Assembly: GCA_003165275.1 (NCBI GenBank)
Contig: PLSW01000059.1
Span: 1-32,404, forward strand
Source of the DNA: Caulobacteraceae bacterium
Lineage (GTDB): Bacteria; Pseudomonadota; Alphaproteobacteria; Caulobacterales; Caulobacteraceae
Length of the DNA: 32,404 bases
Direction of reading: 5' to 3'
Below, piece by piece: positions 1 through 7,259 of this stretch. Both the position numbers and the translations under genes were made by a program. The notes under the pieces are model-generated. The model was not told where the DNA came from. It did no database searches and saw nothing but the letters and a program-made list of their open reading frames with translations. Every line of letters begins with the position of its first letter. Position 1 is the stretch's first letter.

Positions 1-10
1 GCTGAGGAAG

Positions 11-226
11 ATGCGTAATCAGGAACAGACTTGGTCGGCCATCGGGGAAGCCGTCGCCACCCTCGCGAGGCGCATCTCCGAGGGATGCGGCGACAGCGCC
101 TTCTTTACCGGCCAGCCCGCGATAGCCCCACTGTGCGATCGGCTGGTCCAATCCATCGACGACCAGTTGGACCTGGAAGCCTGGATCGTGGTCGAGGCGT
201 CCGCCAGGGCGTCCCTTCGCCGATGA
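11..226 (+). CDS. Small hypothetical protein, start uncertain
   Basis: This is a 71-residue protein I do not recognise. It has no signal peptide or membrane segment and looks like a small soluble, mainly helical protein with an acidic middle. The stop codon overlaps the ATG of the next gene (ATGA at 223-226), which suggests the two are translated together and makes both more believable. The ATG at 11 has a purine-rich stretch (4-10) directly against it, too close for a normal ribosome site. The frame stays open to the left edge, so the gene may begin outside the window. Confidence 0.5.
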   Translation: MRNQEQTWSAIGEAVATLARRISEGCGDSAFFTGQPAIAPLCDRLVQSIDDQLDLEAWIVVEASARASLRR

Positions 227-450
227 GCCGCCCCCTCACCTACTGGGCCAGTGGCGGCGAAATCCGGGCCGCGGATCGCCCGCTGGAGCCGGTCGACGCC
301 CAGGCCATGCTCGGCGTCCATCTCGACGAGGCGCGGGCCGCCGTCGCCGCGGGCGCATCATCACGCGCCCTGCGCGCCTTGGAACTCGCTGGGGAACTCA
401 ATCGCGCGGTCCTGCGGCTCCAGGACTGGCGGGCCGCGGCGGCCGCCTAG
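223..450 (+). CDS. Small hypothetical protein coupled to the gene before it
   Basis: This 75-residue protein is not recognised. The N-terminal third is polar, and the rest is an Ala/Leu/Arg-rich helix (about residues 30-75) that could form a coiled coil. Its ATG overlaps the stop of the preceding small gene by ATGA, which supports translational coupling and the choice of this start over an upstream in-frame ATG at 31. It ends against the leftward anti-sigma-like gene: one CTAG at 447-450 supplies both stop codons. No function can be inferred from the neighbours. Confidence 0.5.
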   Translation: MSRPLTYWASGGEIRAADRPLEPVDAQAMLGVHLDEARAAVAAGASSRALRALELAGELNRAVLRLQDWRAAAAA

Positions 451-1157
451 GGCCGCCAGCCCCGGGATAGCGCGGCGGCCTCGCCCGCGGCGTCCAGCGG
501 CGATCCCGCCATCATTCCGCGGACGGTGTCCGACACCGCGGTCGGCGTTGACACGGTCGCCGTCCGCACCCGCCAGCCGTCGACTTCCCTGCACGCCACC
601 CCAGCCAGGGCCGGACCGCGTGCGACCTGAAAGCTTCGGCAATAGCGTCCATCCGTGGACCTGAAGCTCAGCAGGATGCGCACCGGCTGGCTTGTCGCGG
701 ACGGGCCCTCGACCAGCTGCTTGTCGAGGGCGCCGGCGAGCGCCCCCTTCGCCGTCAGGCCCTGCGATCCGTAGCCGATCAGCGGCCCGGTCGGCGGCGC
801 GAGACGGCTCTGCGCCACCAAAGCCAGGGCGAGACAGGCGGCGACGGCGCTCCAGGCCAGCCAGCCGCGCTGCGGCTTCGCAGGCTGAGGCGCACGCCGT
901 TCGCGCGCCCTGCCGAGGTCGACGACGTTGTCAGGGACGGTTGGGGTGTCCCCTAGGGTTGCGACCAGACGTCGCCCGGGCGCCGCGCCGCGGATTGCGC
1001 CAAAGGCGCCGGCGATACGGGTCCGGGATCGTCGGCGCGCCTCCAGGCGCGCGGCGACCCGGGGGTCACCCTTGGCGGCGACTTCCACCTCGGCCCGTTC
1101 CGCAGCCGAAAGTTCGCCGTCGACATAGGCGGACAGGAGCGTGTCAGTGATCTTCAT
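447..1157 (-). CDS. Anti-sigma-factor-like transmembrane protein
   Basis: This 236-residue protein opens with a short helix reading LLSAYVDGELSAAERAEVE, typical of the cytoplasmic sigma-binding end of anti-sigma factors. A basic linker follows, then one membrane helix (about residues 100-118, Trp-Ser-Ala-Val then a Leu/Ala run) and a C-terminal periplasmic domain. The zinc-binding HxxxCxxC motif of ZAS-type anti-sigma factors is absent, so it belongs to the non-zinc kind. The start at 1157 is chosen for a GGGAG site five bases upstream; a longer frame to 1328 has no such site. The expected partner sigma factor is not upstream: the 214 bases to msrA are non-coding. The family call is moderate, and its target is unknown. 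Confidence 0.7.
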   Translation of the reverse strand: MKITDTLLSAYVDGELSAAERAEVEVAAKGDPRVAARLEARRRSRTRIAGAFGAIRGAAPGRRLVATLGDTPTVPDNVVDLGRARERRAPQPAKPQRGWLAWSAVAACLALALVAQSRLAPPTGPLIGYGSQGLTAKGALAGALDKQLVEGPSATSQPVRILLSFRSTDGRYCRSFQVARGPALAGVACREVDGWRVRTATVSTPTAVSDTVRGMMAGSPLDAAGEAAALSRGWRP

Positions 1158-1371
1158 GCGGCTCCCTTTTCGCCTAGATCCGGCTTCTGCGCCATGGCCC
1201 CGGGCGAGCGTCCCGGGTCGCAGCCGCTGGCCCTGCTCGCCGATTGGGGAGGCGAAGGCCACGCGTCGCGCGCTCACCGGGCACGATCGATCACGAGACG
1301 GTGATCCGGTAACCCAAACCCGCCTCAACGCGTACTGTGGAGATTGTCACCGGCCCACCCGGAGAGGCCCC

Positions 1372-1971
1372 ATGCGTCGCAATCTTATTCTGTCGATCCT
1401 CCTCAGCCTTTTCGCCGTCGGCATGGCCGCCCCGGCGATGGCGCGCGGCCCGCTGCAGGTCGCCATCTTCGCCGGCGGCTGCTTCTGGACCATGGAGCAT
1501 GGGCTGGAGACCATTCCCGGGGTGGTCGACGCCGTTTCCGGCTACACCGGCGGCCGTGAACCGCACCCCACCTATGACGAAGTCTCCAGCGAGCGCACCG
1601 GCCACGTAGAGGCCGTGCGGGTGACCTTCGATCCCAGCAAGATCACCTACGCCCAGCTGGTGGACCGGTACTGGCGGCTGATCGATCCCACCGACGGGGA
1701 CGGCCAAGCCTGCGACCACGGCCCGTCCTATCATGCGGCGATCTTTGTCAGCTCTCCCGAACAGCGCCGGATCGCCGAGGCCTCCCGAGCGGCGATCGAC
1801 ATCGGCAAGCTGCGCGGTCGGATCGTCACCCCGATCCGCGACGCCACTGTCTTCTGGGCCGCCGAGGACTATCACCAGCATTTCACTCAGAAGGAGCCGA
1901 TGCGCTATCAGGCCTATCGCATCGGCTGCGGCCGCGACGCGCTGTTGCAGCAGATCTGGGGCGGCCACTGA
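1372..1971 (+). CDS. msrA: Exported peptide-methionine (S)-S-oxide reductase
   Basis: MsrA reduces methionine S-sulfoxide in oxidised proteins. The 199-residue product has a cleavable signal peptide (about residues 1-24, ending AMA), so it should act in the periplasm. The catalytic motif GGCFW follows at once with nucleophile Cys37. The usual ExGxxx-V-GY-GG region and the ACDHGPSYHAAIF segment that lines the active site are intact. A Cys in RIGCGRD near the C-terminus may be the resolving cysteine. The start is chosen for GGAGAGG at 1361-1367. It is divergent from the anti-sigma-like gene, and a histidine phosphatase follows after 6 bases, so it probably heads a two-gene operon. Confidence 0.93.
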   Translation: MRRNLILSILLSLFAVGMAAPAMARGPLQVAIFAGGCFWTMEHGLETIPGVVDAVSGYTGGREPHPTYDEVSSERTGHVEAVRVTFDPSKITYAQLVDRYWRLIDPTDGDGQACDHGPSYHAAIFVSSPEQRRIAEASRAAIDIGKLRGRIVTPIRDATVFWAAEDYHQHFTQKEPMRYQAYRIGCGRDALLQQIWGGH

Positions 1972-1977
1972 TCGCCA

Positions 1978-2565
1978 ATGACCGAGCTGATTCTCGTCCG
2001 CCACGCCGCGCCCACCATCAATCCCGCCACGCCGTCGGCGGACTGGGCCCTCGCGCCGGAGGGCCACAAGGCGGCGGCGAATCTGGGGCGCGCGCTGGCG
2101 CCATTCGCGCCAGGGATCCTTGTCAGCGGCGCAGAAGCGAAGACGATCGGCACGGCGGCCGCCATCGGCGGGCAGCTTGGCCTTGCAAACCAGCCTCTGG
2201 CGGGTCTTGAAGAGCATGCGCGGCGCTCCGCCGCGTTCGGCGACCGCGCGGCTTTCGAGGCGTCGATCCAGGCGCTGTTCGCCCGTCCCACCGAGGTGGT
2301 CTACGGCGAGGAGAGCGCCGATGCGACTTTCGCACGCTTCGCCGCGGCGATCGAAGGGGTCCTGGCGTCGGCTGGCGGCGCATCGGTGATCGCCGTCTCC
2401 GGCGGCACGGCGATCAGCATCTTCATGGCCCGGCGCCTGGGGATCGATCCCTTTTCCTTCTGGAAGGCTTTGCGACTGCCGCAGGCCTTCTTCCTGTTCA
2501 CCGCGCCCTGGCGATTAGAGAAGACACTGTGGGCTAGGCCGCTCAGACCGCCAGGGCCTGCATAA
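1978..2565 (+). CDS. Histidine phosphatase superfamily protein
   Basis: This 195-residue cytoplasmic protein begins with MTELILVRHAAP, the RHG-type motif whose histidine is phosphorylated during catalysis. A second conserved block, VIAVSGGTAISIFMARRLG (about residues 137-155), holds the position where the second catalytic histidine of phosphoglycerate-mutase-like enzymes normally sits. Here it reads Ser-Gly-Gly rather than Ser-His-Gly. The phosphatase may therefore be weak or altered, and its substrate cannot be named. It follows msrA by 6 bases with no clear ribosome site, suggesting coupling. Its last 23 bases overlap the convergent VOC gene. Confidence 0.8.
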   Translation: MTELILVRHAAPTINPATPSADWALAPEGHKAAANLGRALAPFAPGILVSGAEAKTIGTAAAIGGQLGLANQPLAGLEEHARRSAAFGDRAAFEASIQALFARPTEVVYGEESADATFARFAAAIEGVLASAGGASVIAVSGGTAISIFMARRLGIDPFSFWKALRLPQAFFLFTAPWRLEKTLWARPLRPPGPA

Positions 2566-2932
2566 GCTCGATGCGGTTGCCGAAGGGATCGTCCACGTAG
2601 ACGCGGTCGTAGCCGTCCAGGGGTTCATCGTCCCGCATCCCGTAGCCGCCCACTGCAAGGGCCGCCTTCAGGGCCGCCAAGTCACTCACCAATAGCGCCG
2701 GATGGGCCTTCTTTGCGGGCCGGAAATCGGCCTCCACGCCCAGATGTATCTTCAGATCGCCGCGCTCGAACCAACAGCCCCCGCGCCGGGCCAGATGCGG
2801 CGGCTTGGGTTGTTCCGTGACGCCAAGCACCCCTTGATAGAAGGCGCGAGCCCGTTCCTCACCGCCTGCGGGCATGGCGAGCTGCACGTGATCGATGCGC
2901 AGCACCCGCGGCGCGTCGGACATTGAGGTCAT
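2543..2932 (-). CDS. VOC (glyoxalase/bleomycin-resistance fold) protein
   Basis: This is a 129-residue single-domain VOC protein. The opening RIDHVQLAMPAGGEERARAFYQGVLG is cut here as two familiar parts: the HV metal-ligand strand and the ARAFY-x-x-VLG helix. The closing DPFGNRIELMQ is the classic last strand with the metal-binding Glu. Possible roles are glyoxalase-like lyase, dioxygenase or drug binding, and sequence alone does not decide. The start at 2932 has AGGG six bases upstream; ATGs at 2938 and 2923 are alternatives. It is divergent from a MarR gene across about 100 bases and may be its target. Its 3' end overlaps the convergent phosphatase gene by 23 bases. Confidence 0.85.
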   Translation of the reverse strand: MTSMSDAPRVLRIDHVQLAMPAGGEERARAFYQGVLGVTEQPKPPHLARRGGCWFERGDLKIHLGVEADFRPAKKAHPALLVSDLAALKAALAVGGYGMRDDEPLDGYDRVYVDDPFGNRIELMQALAV

Positions 2933-3030
2933 GCCCATCCCTATAGCACCGGATCCGAATGCCGCCGAGGGCGACAGGCGACGCCTCGCCGCCGAGGCGT
3001 CCGCGATTGCGCGTGTCGCGCGCCTCCCTT

Positions 3031-3047
3031 ATCCATAGCCTATGCAT
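3031..3047. promoter_or_regulatory. Candidate MarR operator covering the MarR start codon
   Basis: The sequence ATCCATAGCCTATGCAT is an inverted repeat around the C at 3039, with only the pair 3033/3045 unmatched. Its right half contains the ATG at 3042. MarR proteins commonly bind such near-perfect palindromes of 15-20 bases and repress their own gene. Its placement would block transcription start or translation of the regulator. No Shine-Dalgarno sequence lies upstream, so the message may be leaderless. That this is the operator is inference. Confidence 0.4.
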
Positions 3048-3563
3048 GAATACCTCGCCAATCAGCTGGGGACCCTGGCGCTGATCCTCAACGATCGCGT
3101 GGAGGCGGCCATGGGCGGCCGCTCCGGCACCGCGGCGGCGATCCTGGCCAGCCTGCGCCATCATGGTCCGATGACCGGGACCAGCCTCGCCCGCATCCTC
3201 GGCGTGGCGCAGCCGACCTGCGTCCGCGTTGTCGACGGCCTCGCCGCCGAGGGGCTGGTGGCGCGGGGACCGAAATCGGGGCGGGACGTCAGCCTGCTGC
3301 TGACGGCGCCGGGAGAGGCGGAGGCGGAGCGTCTCGGCCGCGCGCGCCTGGCGGCCATTTACCCGCTCTTGGACGAGATGACCCTGGGCGAAGGGGTCAC
3401 CCTCGGCATGATGGCGGCCCAGCTGATGGCGGCGGCGACGGACAGCCCGCAGGCCGCGCGCCGGCATTGCCGGCTGTGCGAGCACAGCCTCTGCCAGGGC
3501 GAGGCCTGTCCCATCGCGACGCGGTCCGCCGAGATCGAGGCGGCGATCCAAACTCCAGGCTGA
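3042..3563 (+). CDS. MarR-family regulator with C-terminal cysteine cluster
   Basis: This 173-residue DNA-binding repressor or activator has a winged helix at about residues 28-95: MTGTSLARILGVAQPTC is the helix-turn-helix and VARGPKSGRDVSLLLT the wing. The helical dimer arm ends in HCRLCEHSLCQGEACPI, with Cys143, Cys146, Cys151 and Cys156. Such a cluster could bind a metal or Fe-S cluster or form a redox switch, giving a sensor input that classic MarR proteins lack. Cys60 lies in the recognition helix. The gene has no visible ribosome site, and a palindrome covers its start. It is divergent from a VOC gene and is followed in the same frame, across its TGA, by a headless haemoglobin reading frame. 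Confidence 0.85.
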   Translation: MHEYLANQLGTLALILNDRVEAAMGGRSGTAAAILASLRHHGPMTGTSLARILGVAQPTCVRVVDGLAAEGLVARGPKSGRDVSLLLTAPGEAEAERLGRARLAAIYPLLDEMTLGEGVTLGMMAAQLMAAATDSPQAARRHCRLCEHSLCQGEACPIATRSAEIEAAIQTPG

Positions 3564-3854
3564 GCCGGGGTCGTCGCCGATTCGCGCATCGGCGCCCACT
3601 TCAAGGACACGAAACTGCCGCGGCTGAAGCACCTGCTGGCGCAACAGTTCTGCTACCTGACCGGCGGCCCCTGCGACTACACCGGGGACGAAATGAAGGT
3701 GGCGCACCAGGGATTGGCGCTGAAGAACAGCGACTTCAACGCCCTGGCGGAAGACCTTCAACGCTCCATGGACAAGGAAGGCGTGCCGTTCCGTGCCCAG
3801 AACGCCCTGCTGGCAAAGCTCGCGCAGATGGACCGGACCGTGGTGACCAAATAG
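3564..3854 (+). pseudogene. 5'-truncated group 1 truncated haemoglobin
   Basis: The 96 codons after the MarR stop translate to a clear group 1 truncated haemoglobin (TrHbN) lacking its beginning. The recognisable parts are VADSRIGAHF, LAQQFCYLTGGPCDYTG and MKVAHQGLALKNSDFNAL, whose His is the proximal haem ligand, then a normal C-terminus ending at TAG 3852-3854. Full proteins of this kind have a signal peptide plus about 25 more residues, including helix A/B with the ligand-stabilising tyrosine; these are missing. No start codon precedes the conserved part in this frame. The only ATG codons, first at 3691, are inside the fold. I infer a deletion that removed the 5' end and joined the remnant to the MarR gene. 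Confidence 0.8.
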
Positions 3855-3920
3855 TCTAGGGTGATGACGATCGGCGATCGGCCGGTGCGAACCCGGCGCC
3901 ATAGCGAGCGTTGAGCAGCC

Positions 3921-4445
3921 ATGAAGTCCACCCTGCCCTGCGTCGCCCTCTTTTGGTTGCTCACTGTCGGACAGGCGGCGGCGATGTCCCTCGCCAGCGC
4001 GGACATCCAGCCCAATTCGACGATCGCGGCGCGCCACATCTATACCCGCTGCGGCGGCGGCAATCTGTCCCCCCAGCTGAGCTGGAGCGGGGCGCCGAAG
4101 GCCACCCAGAGTTTCGTGGTCACCATGATCGACCTGGACGTCAAGCCGCACCAGTGGTCGCACTGGATCCTGGTCGATCTGCCGCCCACGACGACCAGCC
4201 TGGCCCGCGGGCTGAAGGCGCCGCCCGGCCACGCCCAGGTGCTGAACTCCGATTTCGGCGACGCCGCCTACGATGGTCCCTGCCCGCCCAAGGGCAGCGG
4301 GCTCCATCGCTATCAGATCACGGTCTGGGCGCTTCCTGCGCCGGTCGCCCCGTTGCGGTCGGGCGACCGGGCGACCGACGTGGTCCAGCGGCTGTTGAAG
4401 CTGGCGATCGACCGCGCCTCGTTCATCGGCACCGTTCGCGGCTGA
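3921..4445 (+). CDS. Exported YbhB/YbcL-type PEBP-like protein
   Basis: This 174-residue protein belongs to the phosphatidylethanolamine-binding (Raf kinase inhibitor-like) family, whose bacterial members have no settled function. It begins with a signal peptide (about residues 1-21, ending QAAA), so it is periplasmic. Conserved landmarks are NLSPQLSWSGAPKATQSF, then MIDLDV, HWILVDLP, and DGPCPPKGSGLHRYQITVWAL, which form the small anion-binding pocket of the family. Two cysteines (in TRCGGG and GPCPP) could form a disulfide. It lies downstream of the haemoglobin remnant and ends about 105 bases before the P450 gene. The ribosome site is weak. Confidence 0.88.
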   Translation: MKSTLPCVALFWLLTVGQAAAMSLASADIQPNSTIAARHIYTRCGGGNLSPQLSWSGAPKATQSFVVTMIDLDVKPHQWSHWILVDLPPTTTSLARGLKAPPGHAQVLNSDFGDAAYDGPCPPKGSGLHRYQITVWALPAPVAPLRSGDRATDVVQRLLKLAIDRASFIGTVRG

Positions 4446-4550
4446 TCGTCCAAGGGAGGTGACAAATCGGCGGAAATCTGTTGCTGTCCCGAAAGTGACG
4501 CCGGGGTCAACTTCGTCCCACGCTGCGGATTCACCTCAGGAGAGACAGAC

Positions 4551-5798
4551 ATGGCGGACGGCGCGACGGACTTTCAAAAGGATGCACGGGCGCAGGCCTA
4601 TGCCATGCCCCTGGATCAGATCGACCTGAGCGACGCCGACCGCTTCCGCGACAACACCCTGTGGCCCTACTTCGAGCGCATCCGCGCCGAGGATCCCGTG
4701 CACTTCACCGCCGAAAGCGAGCACGGGCCCTATTGGTCCGTGACCAAATACAACGACATCATGGCCGTGGACACCAACCACGGGGTCTTCTCCTCGGAAG
4801 GCGGGATCACCATCGCCAACCCGGAGGAAGACTTCGAACTGCCGATGTTCATCGCCATGGACCCGCCCAAGCACGACGCCCAGCGCAAGGTGGTCAGCCC
4901 CATCGTCTCGCCTGCGAACCTGGCGAACCTGGAAGGTCTGATTCGCTCCCGCGCCGGCAAGATCATGGACGAACTGCCCATCGGCGAGACCTTCGACTGG
5001 GTCGACCGTGTGTCCATCGAACTGACCACCCAGATGCTGGCGACCCTGTTCGACTTCCCCTTCGAGGACCGCCGCAAGCTGACCCGCTGGTCGGACGTGG
5101 CCACCGCCTCGCCGGAGTCCGGCATCATCGAATCCGAAGACGCCCGCAAAGCCGAACTCTATGAATGCGCGGCCTATTTCACCGACCTGTGGAATCAGCG
5201 CGTGAACTCGGAGCCCAAGGGCGACCTGATCTCCATGCTGGCCCACGGCGATGCGACCCGCAACATGGAGCCGATGGAGTTCCTGGGGAACATCATCCTG
5301 CTGATCGTCGGCGGCAACGACACCACCCGCAACTCGATCACCGGCGGCCTCCTGGCGCTGAACCAGAACCCGGACCAGTTCGCCAAGCTGCGCGCCGACC
5401 ACGGCCTGATCACCAGCATGGTCCCGGAGATCATCCGCTGGCAGACCCCGCTGGCCCACATGCGCCGCACCGCCCTCTCGGACATCGAGCTGAACGGCAA
5501 ACAGATCAAGACCGGGGAGAAGGTGGTGATGTGGTACGTCTCAGGCAACCGGGACGACGAGGTGATCGAAAACCCCAACGCCTTCATCATCGACCGCGAA
5601 CGCCCCCGTCAGCACCTGTCCTTTGGGTTTGGCATCCACCGCTGCGTTGGCAATCGCCTGGCCGAGATGCAGCTGAAGATCGTCTGGGAAGAGCTCCTCA
5701 AGCGCTGGGACACGATCGAGGTGATGGAGGAGCCCCGCCGGGTGCTGTCCAGCTTCGTGAAGGGCTACGAGTACATGCCCGTGCGGATCAAGGGGTAG
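4551..5798 (+). CDS. Cytochrome P450, CYP153 (alkane hydroxylase) type
   Basis: This 415-residue soluble P450 has the haem-binding loop FGFGIHRCVGNRLAE with Cys365 as axial ligand, and the I-helix GGNDTTRN at about residues 254-261. The texts FIAMDPPKHDAQR, EIIRWQTPLAHMRRTA and VMWYVSGNRDDEV match what I know of CYP153 enzymes, which hydroxylate the terminal carbon of medium-chain alkanes and related compounds. CYP153 needs a 2Fe-2S ferredoxin and an FAD reductase; neither is encoded nearby. An AGGAGAG site precedes the ATG. A spinster-type MFS gene follows after 89 bases on the same strand. The family is confident; the substrate is inferred from it. Confidence 0.92.
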   Translation: MADGATDFQKDARAQAYAMPLDQIDLSDADRFRDNTLWPYFERIRAEDPVHFTAESEHGPYWSVTKYNDIMAVDTNHGVFSSEGGITIANPEEDFELPMFIAMDPPKHDAQRKVVSPIVSPANLANLEGLIRSRAGKIMDELPIGETFDWVDRVSIELTTQMLATLFDFPFEDRRKLTRWSDVATASPESGIIESEDARKAELYECAAYFTDLWNQRVNSEPKGDLISMLAHGDATRNMEPMEFLGNIILLIVGGNDTTRNSITGGLLALNQNPDQFAKLRADHGLITSMVPEIIRWQTPLAHMRRTALSDIELNGKQIKTGEKVVMWYVSGNRDDEVIENPNAFIIDRERPRQHLSFGFGIHRCVGNRLAEMQLKIVWEELLKRWDTIEVMEEPRRVLSSFVKGYEYMPVRIKG

Positions 5799-5887
5799 GT
5801 CCCCCGCGGCTGGCGCGAACCTCCAAGTGATGTCAGTCTGGCCCCAATAGGGTTCGGCCAGGGCCCACATCCGCGTTTGGGGGGATA

Positions 5888-7222
5888 ATGACCGAACAGC
5901 CGCCGGCGCCCTTGGTGCGCGCCAGCCTCTACAGCTACGTCGTCGTCATCCTGCTGTCGGCGGTCTACACCTTCAACTTCCTCGATCGGCAGCTACTGTC
6001 GATCCTGTCCGAGCCGATCCGCAAGGATCTGGGGCTCAGCTACACCCAGGTGGGCATGCTCACCGGCCTGACCTTCGCCCTTTTCTACACCACCTTCGGC
6101 ATTCCCCTGGCCTGGCTGGCGGACCGGACCCACCGGGTGCGGATCATCGCGGCGGCCTGCGCGGTCTGGAGCCTGTTCTCCATGGCTTGCGGGATGGCGG
6201 GCAACTTCACCGCCCTGGCCCTGGCGCGGATCGGAGTGGGCGTCGGCGAGGCCGGCGGGTCGCCGCCGTCCTATTCGCTAATCTCCGACTATTTTCCGCC
6301 GCAGCGGCGCGGCTTGGCCCTGGCGCTCTACTCCCTGGGCGTGCCCCTGGGCACCGCGCTCGGATCGGCGGCCGGAGCCAAGATCGCGGCGGTCTACAGC
6401 TGGCGGGTCGCCTTCCTGGCGGTGGGGGGGCCCGGGATCGCCCTGGCGCTGCTGGTGCTGCTGCTGATCCGCGAGCCCAAGCGCGGCCGTTTCGACGCCC
6501 TGGCGGGCGGCGAGACGGCGCATGCGCCGAGCGTGCCCCTGCTAACCGCGATCGGCGGCTTCTTCACCAACCGGACCCTGATGCTGACGGCCATCTCCAG
6601 CGGCCTCTCGGCCTTCGTCGGCTACGCCATACTCAACAACGGTCCGGCGTTCCTGATCAGCAACAAGGGCATGACCCTGCCGGAGATCGCCCTCTACTAC
6701 AGCGCCATGAGCGGTCTGGCCGGCGGGCTCGGCACCTTCGGCAGCGGCTGGCTGGTGGACCTGTTCGGCAAGCGCCACCGCACCGCCTACGCCCTGGTGC
6801 CGGCGGCGAGTTTCGTCATCAGCCTGCCCTTCTTCCTCGGCTTCCTCTGGGCGCCCACCTGGCAGTGGGCGATGGCCTGCCTGATCGTGCCGCACCTGAT
6901 GAACAACATGTACCTCGCCCCCGCGATCACGGTGGTGCAGAACGCCGTGCCGCCGGCCCGCCGCGGCATTTCCGGGGCCATACTGCTGTTTGTCCTGAAC
7001 CTGATCGGCCTCGGCGGCGGACCAGTCTACGTCGGCCTGGTGGCCGACCACTTCAAGCCGCAATACGGGACCGTGGCGCTGAAGTACGGACTGGCGGCGC
7101 TGGTCCCCTTCTATCTGCTGACCATCCTCGCCCACCTGATCGCCTCGCGTTCGATAAAGTCCGACGCCACCCTCGCCGCCCGGCTGCCCACGGCGCATTC
7201 GGCGGCGGATCTGGCGGTTTAG
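5888..7222 (+). CDS. MFS transporter, spinster-like
   Basis: This 444-residue inner-membrane protein has about twelve membrane helices in two halves. The first half carries NFLDRQLLSILSEPIRKDLGLSY cut into NFLDRQLLS and the following loop, the A-motif region PLAWLADRTHRVRI, and RIGVGVGEAGGSPPSYSLI, all characteristic of bacterial spinster-type MFS proteins. A loop near residues 200-215 separates the halves. A GGGGGGATA tract lies right before the ATG. The substrate is unknown. Its position between a P450 and a Nudix/glucosidase pair might suggest uptake or export of a lipid-like or organic acid compound, but that is only context. The Nudix gene begins 37 bases downstream. Confidence 0.88.
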   Translation: MTEQPPAPLVRASLYSYVVVILLSAVYTFNFLDRQLLSILSEPIRKDLGLSYTQVGMLTGLTFALFYTTFGIPLAWLADRTHRVRIIAAACAVWSLFSMACGMAGNFTALALARIGVGVGEAGGSPPSYSLISDYFPPQRRGLALALYSLGVPLGTALGSAAGAKIAAVYSWRVAFLAVGGPGIALALLVLLLIREPKRGRFDALAGGETAHAPSVPLLTAIGGFFTNRTLMLTAISSGLSAFVGYAILNNGPAFLISNKGMTLPEIALYYSAMSGLAGGLGTFGSGWLVDLFGKRHRTAYALVPAASFVISLPFFLGFLWAPTWQWAMACLIVPHLMNNMYLAPAITVVQNAVPPARRGISGAILLFVLNLIGLGGGPVYVGLVADHFKPQYGTVALKYGLAALVPFYLLTILAHLIASRSIKSDATLAARLPTAHSAADLAV

Positions 7223-7259
7223 CCGACAGGCCCCGCTAGCGCCGACGGAGGGCCCTGCT

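Noticed and set aside
3561-3563. TGA between MarR and haemoglobin as a selenocysteine codon
   Set aside because: No selenocysteine insertion hairpin could be seen right after it, and neither family uses selenocysteine at this place.
3467-3859. A 130-codon frame overlapping the MarR end and haemoglobin remnant
   Set aside because: The conserved haemoglobin text is in another frame; this one has no similarity I recognise. It was also checked for the missing haemoglobin N-terminus, which is not there.
2859-4307. A 482-codon open frame on the minus strand across the MarR and PEBP genes
   Set aside because: Low-complexity Arg/Gly/His-rich translation with no domain; a mirror of high-GC coding on the other strand, where recognisable families are present.
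5838-5861. CTGGCC/GGCCAG hairpin between the P450 and MFS genes as a terminator
   Set aside because: Only 6 bp with a 12-base loop and no U-run; too weak to call.
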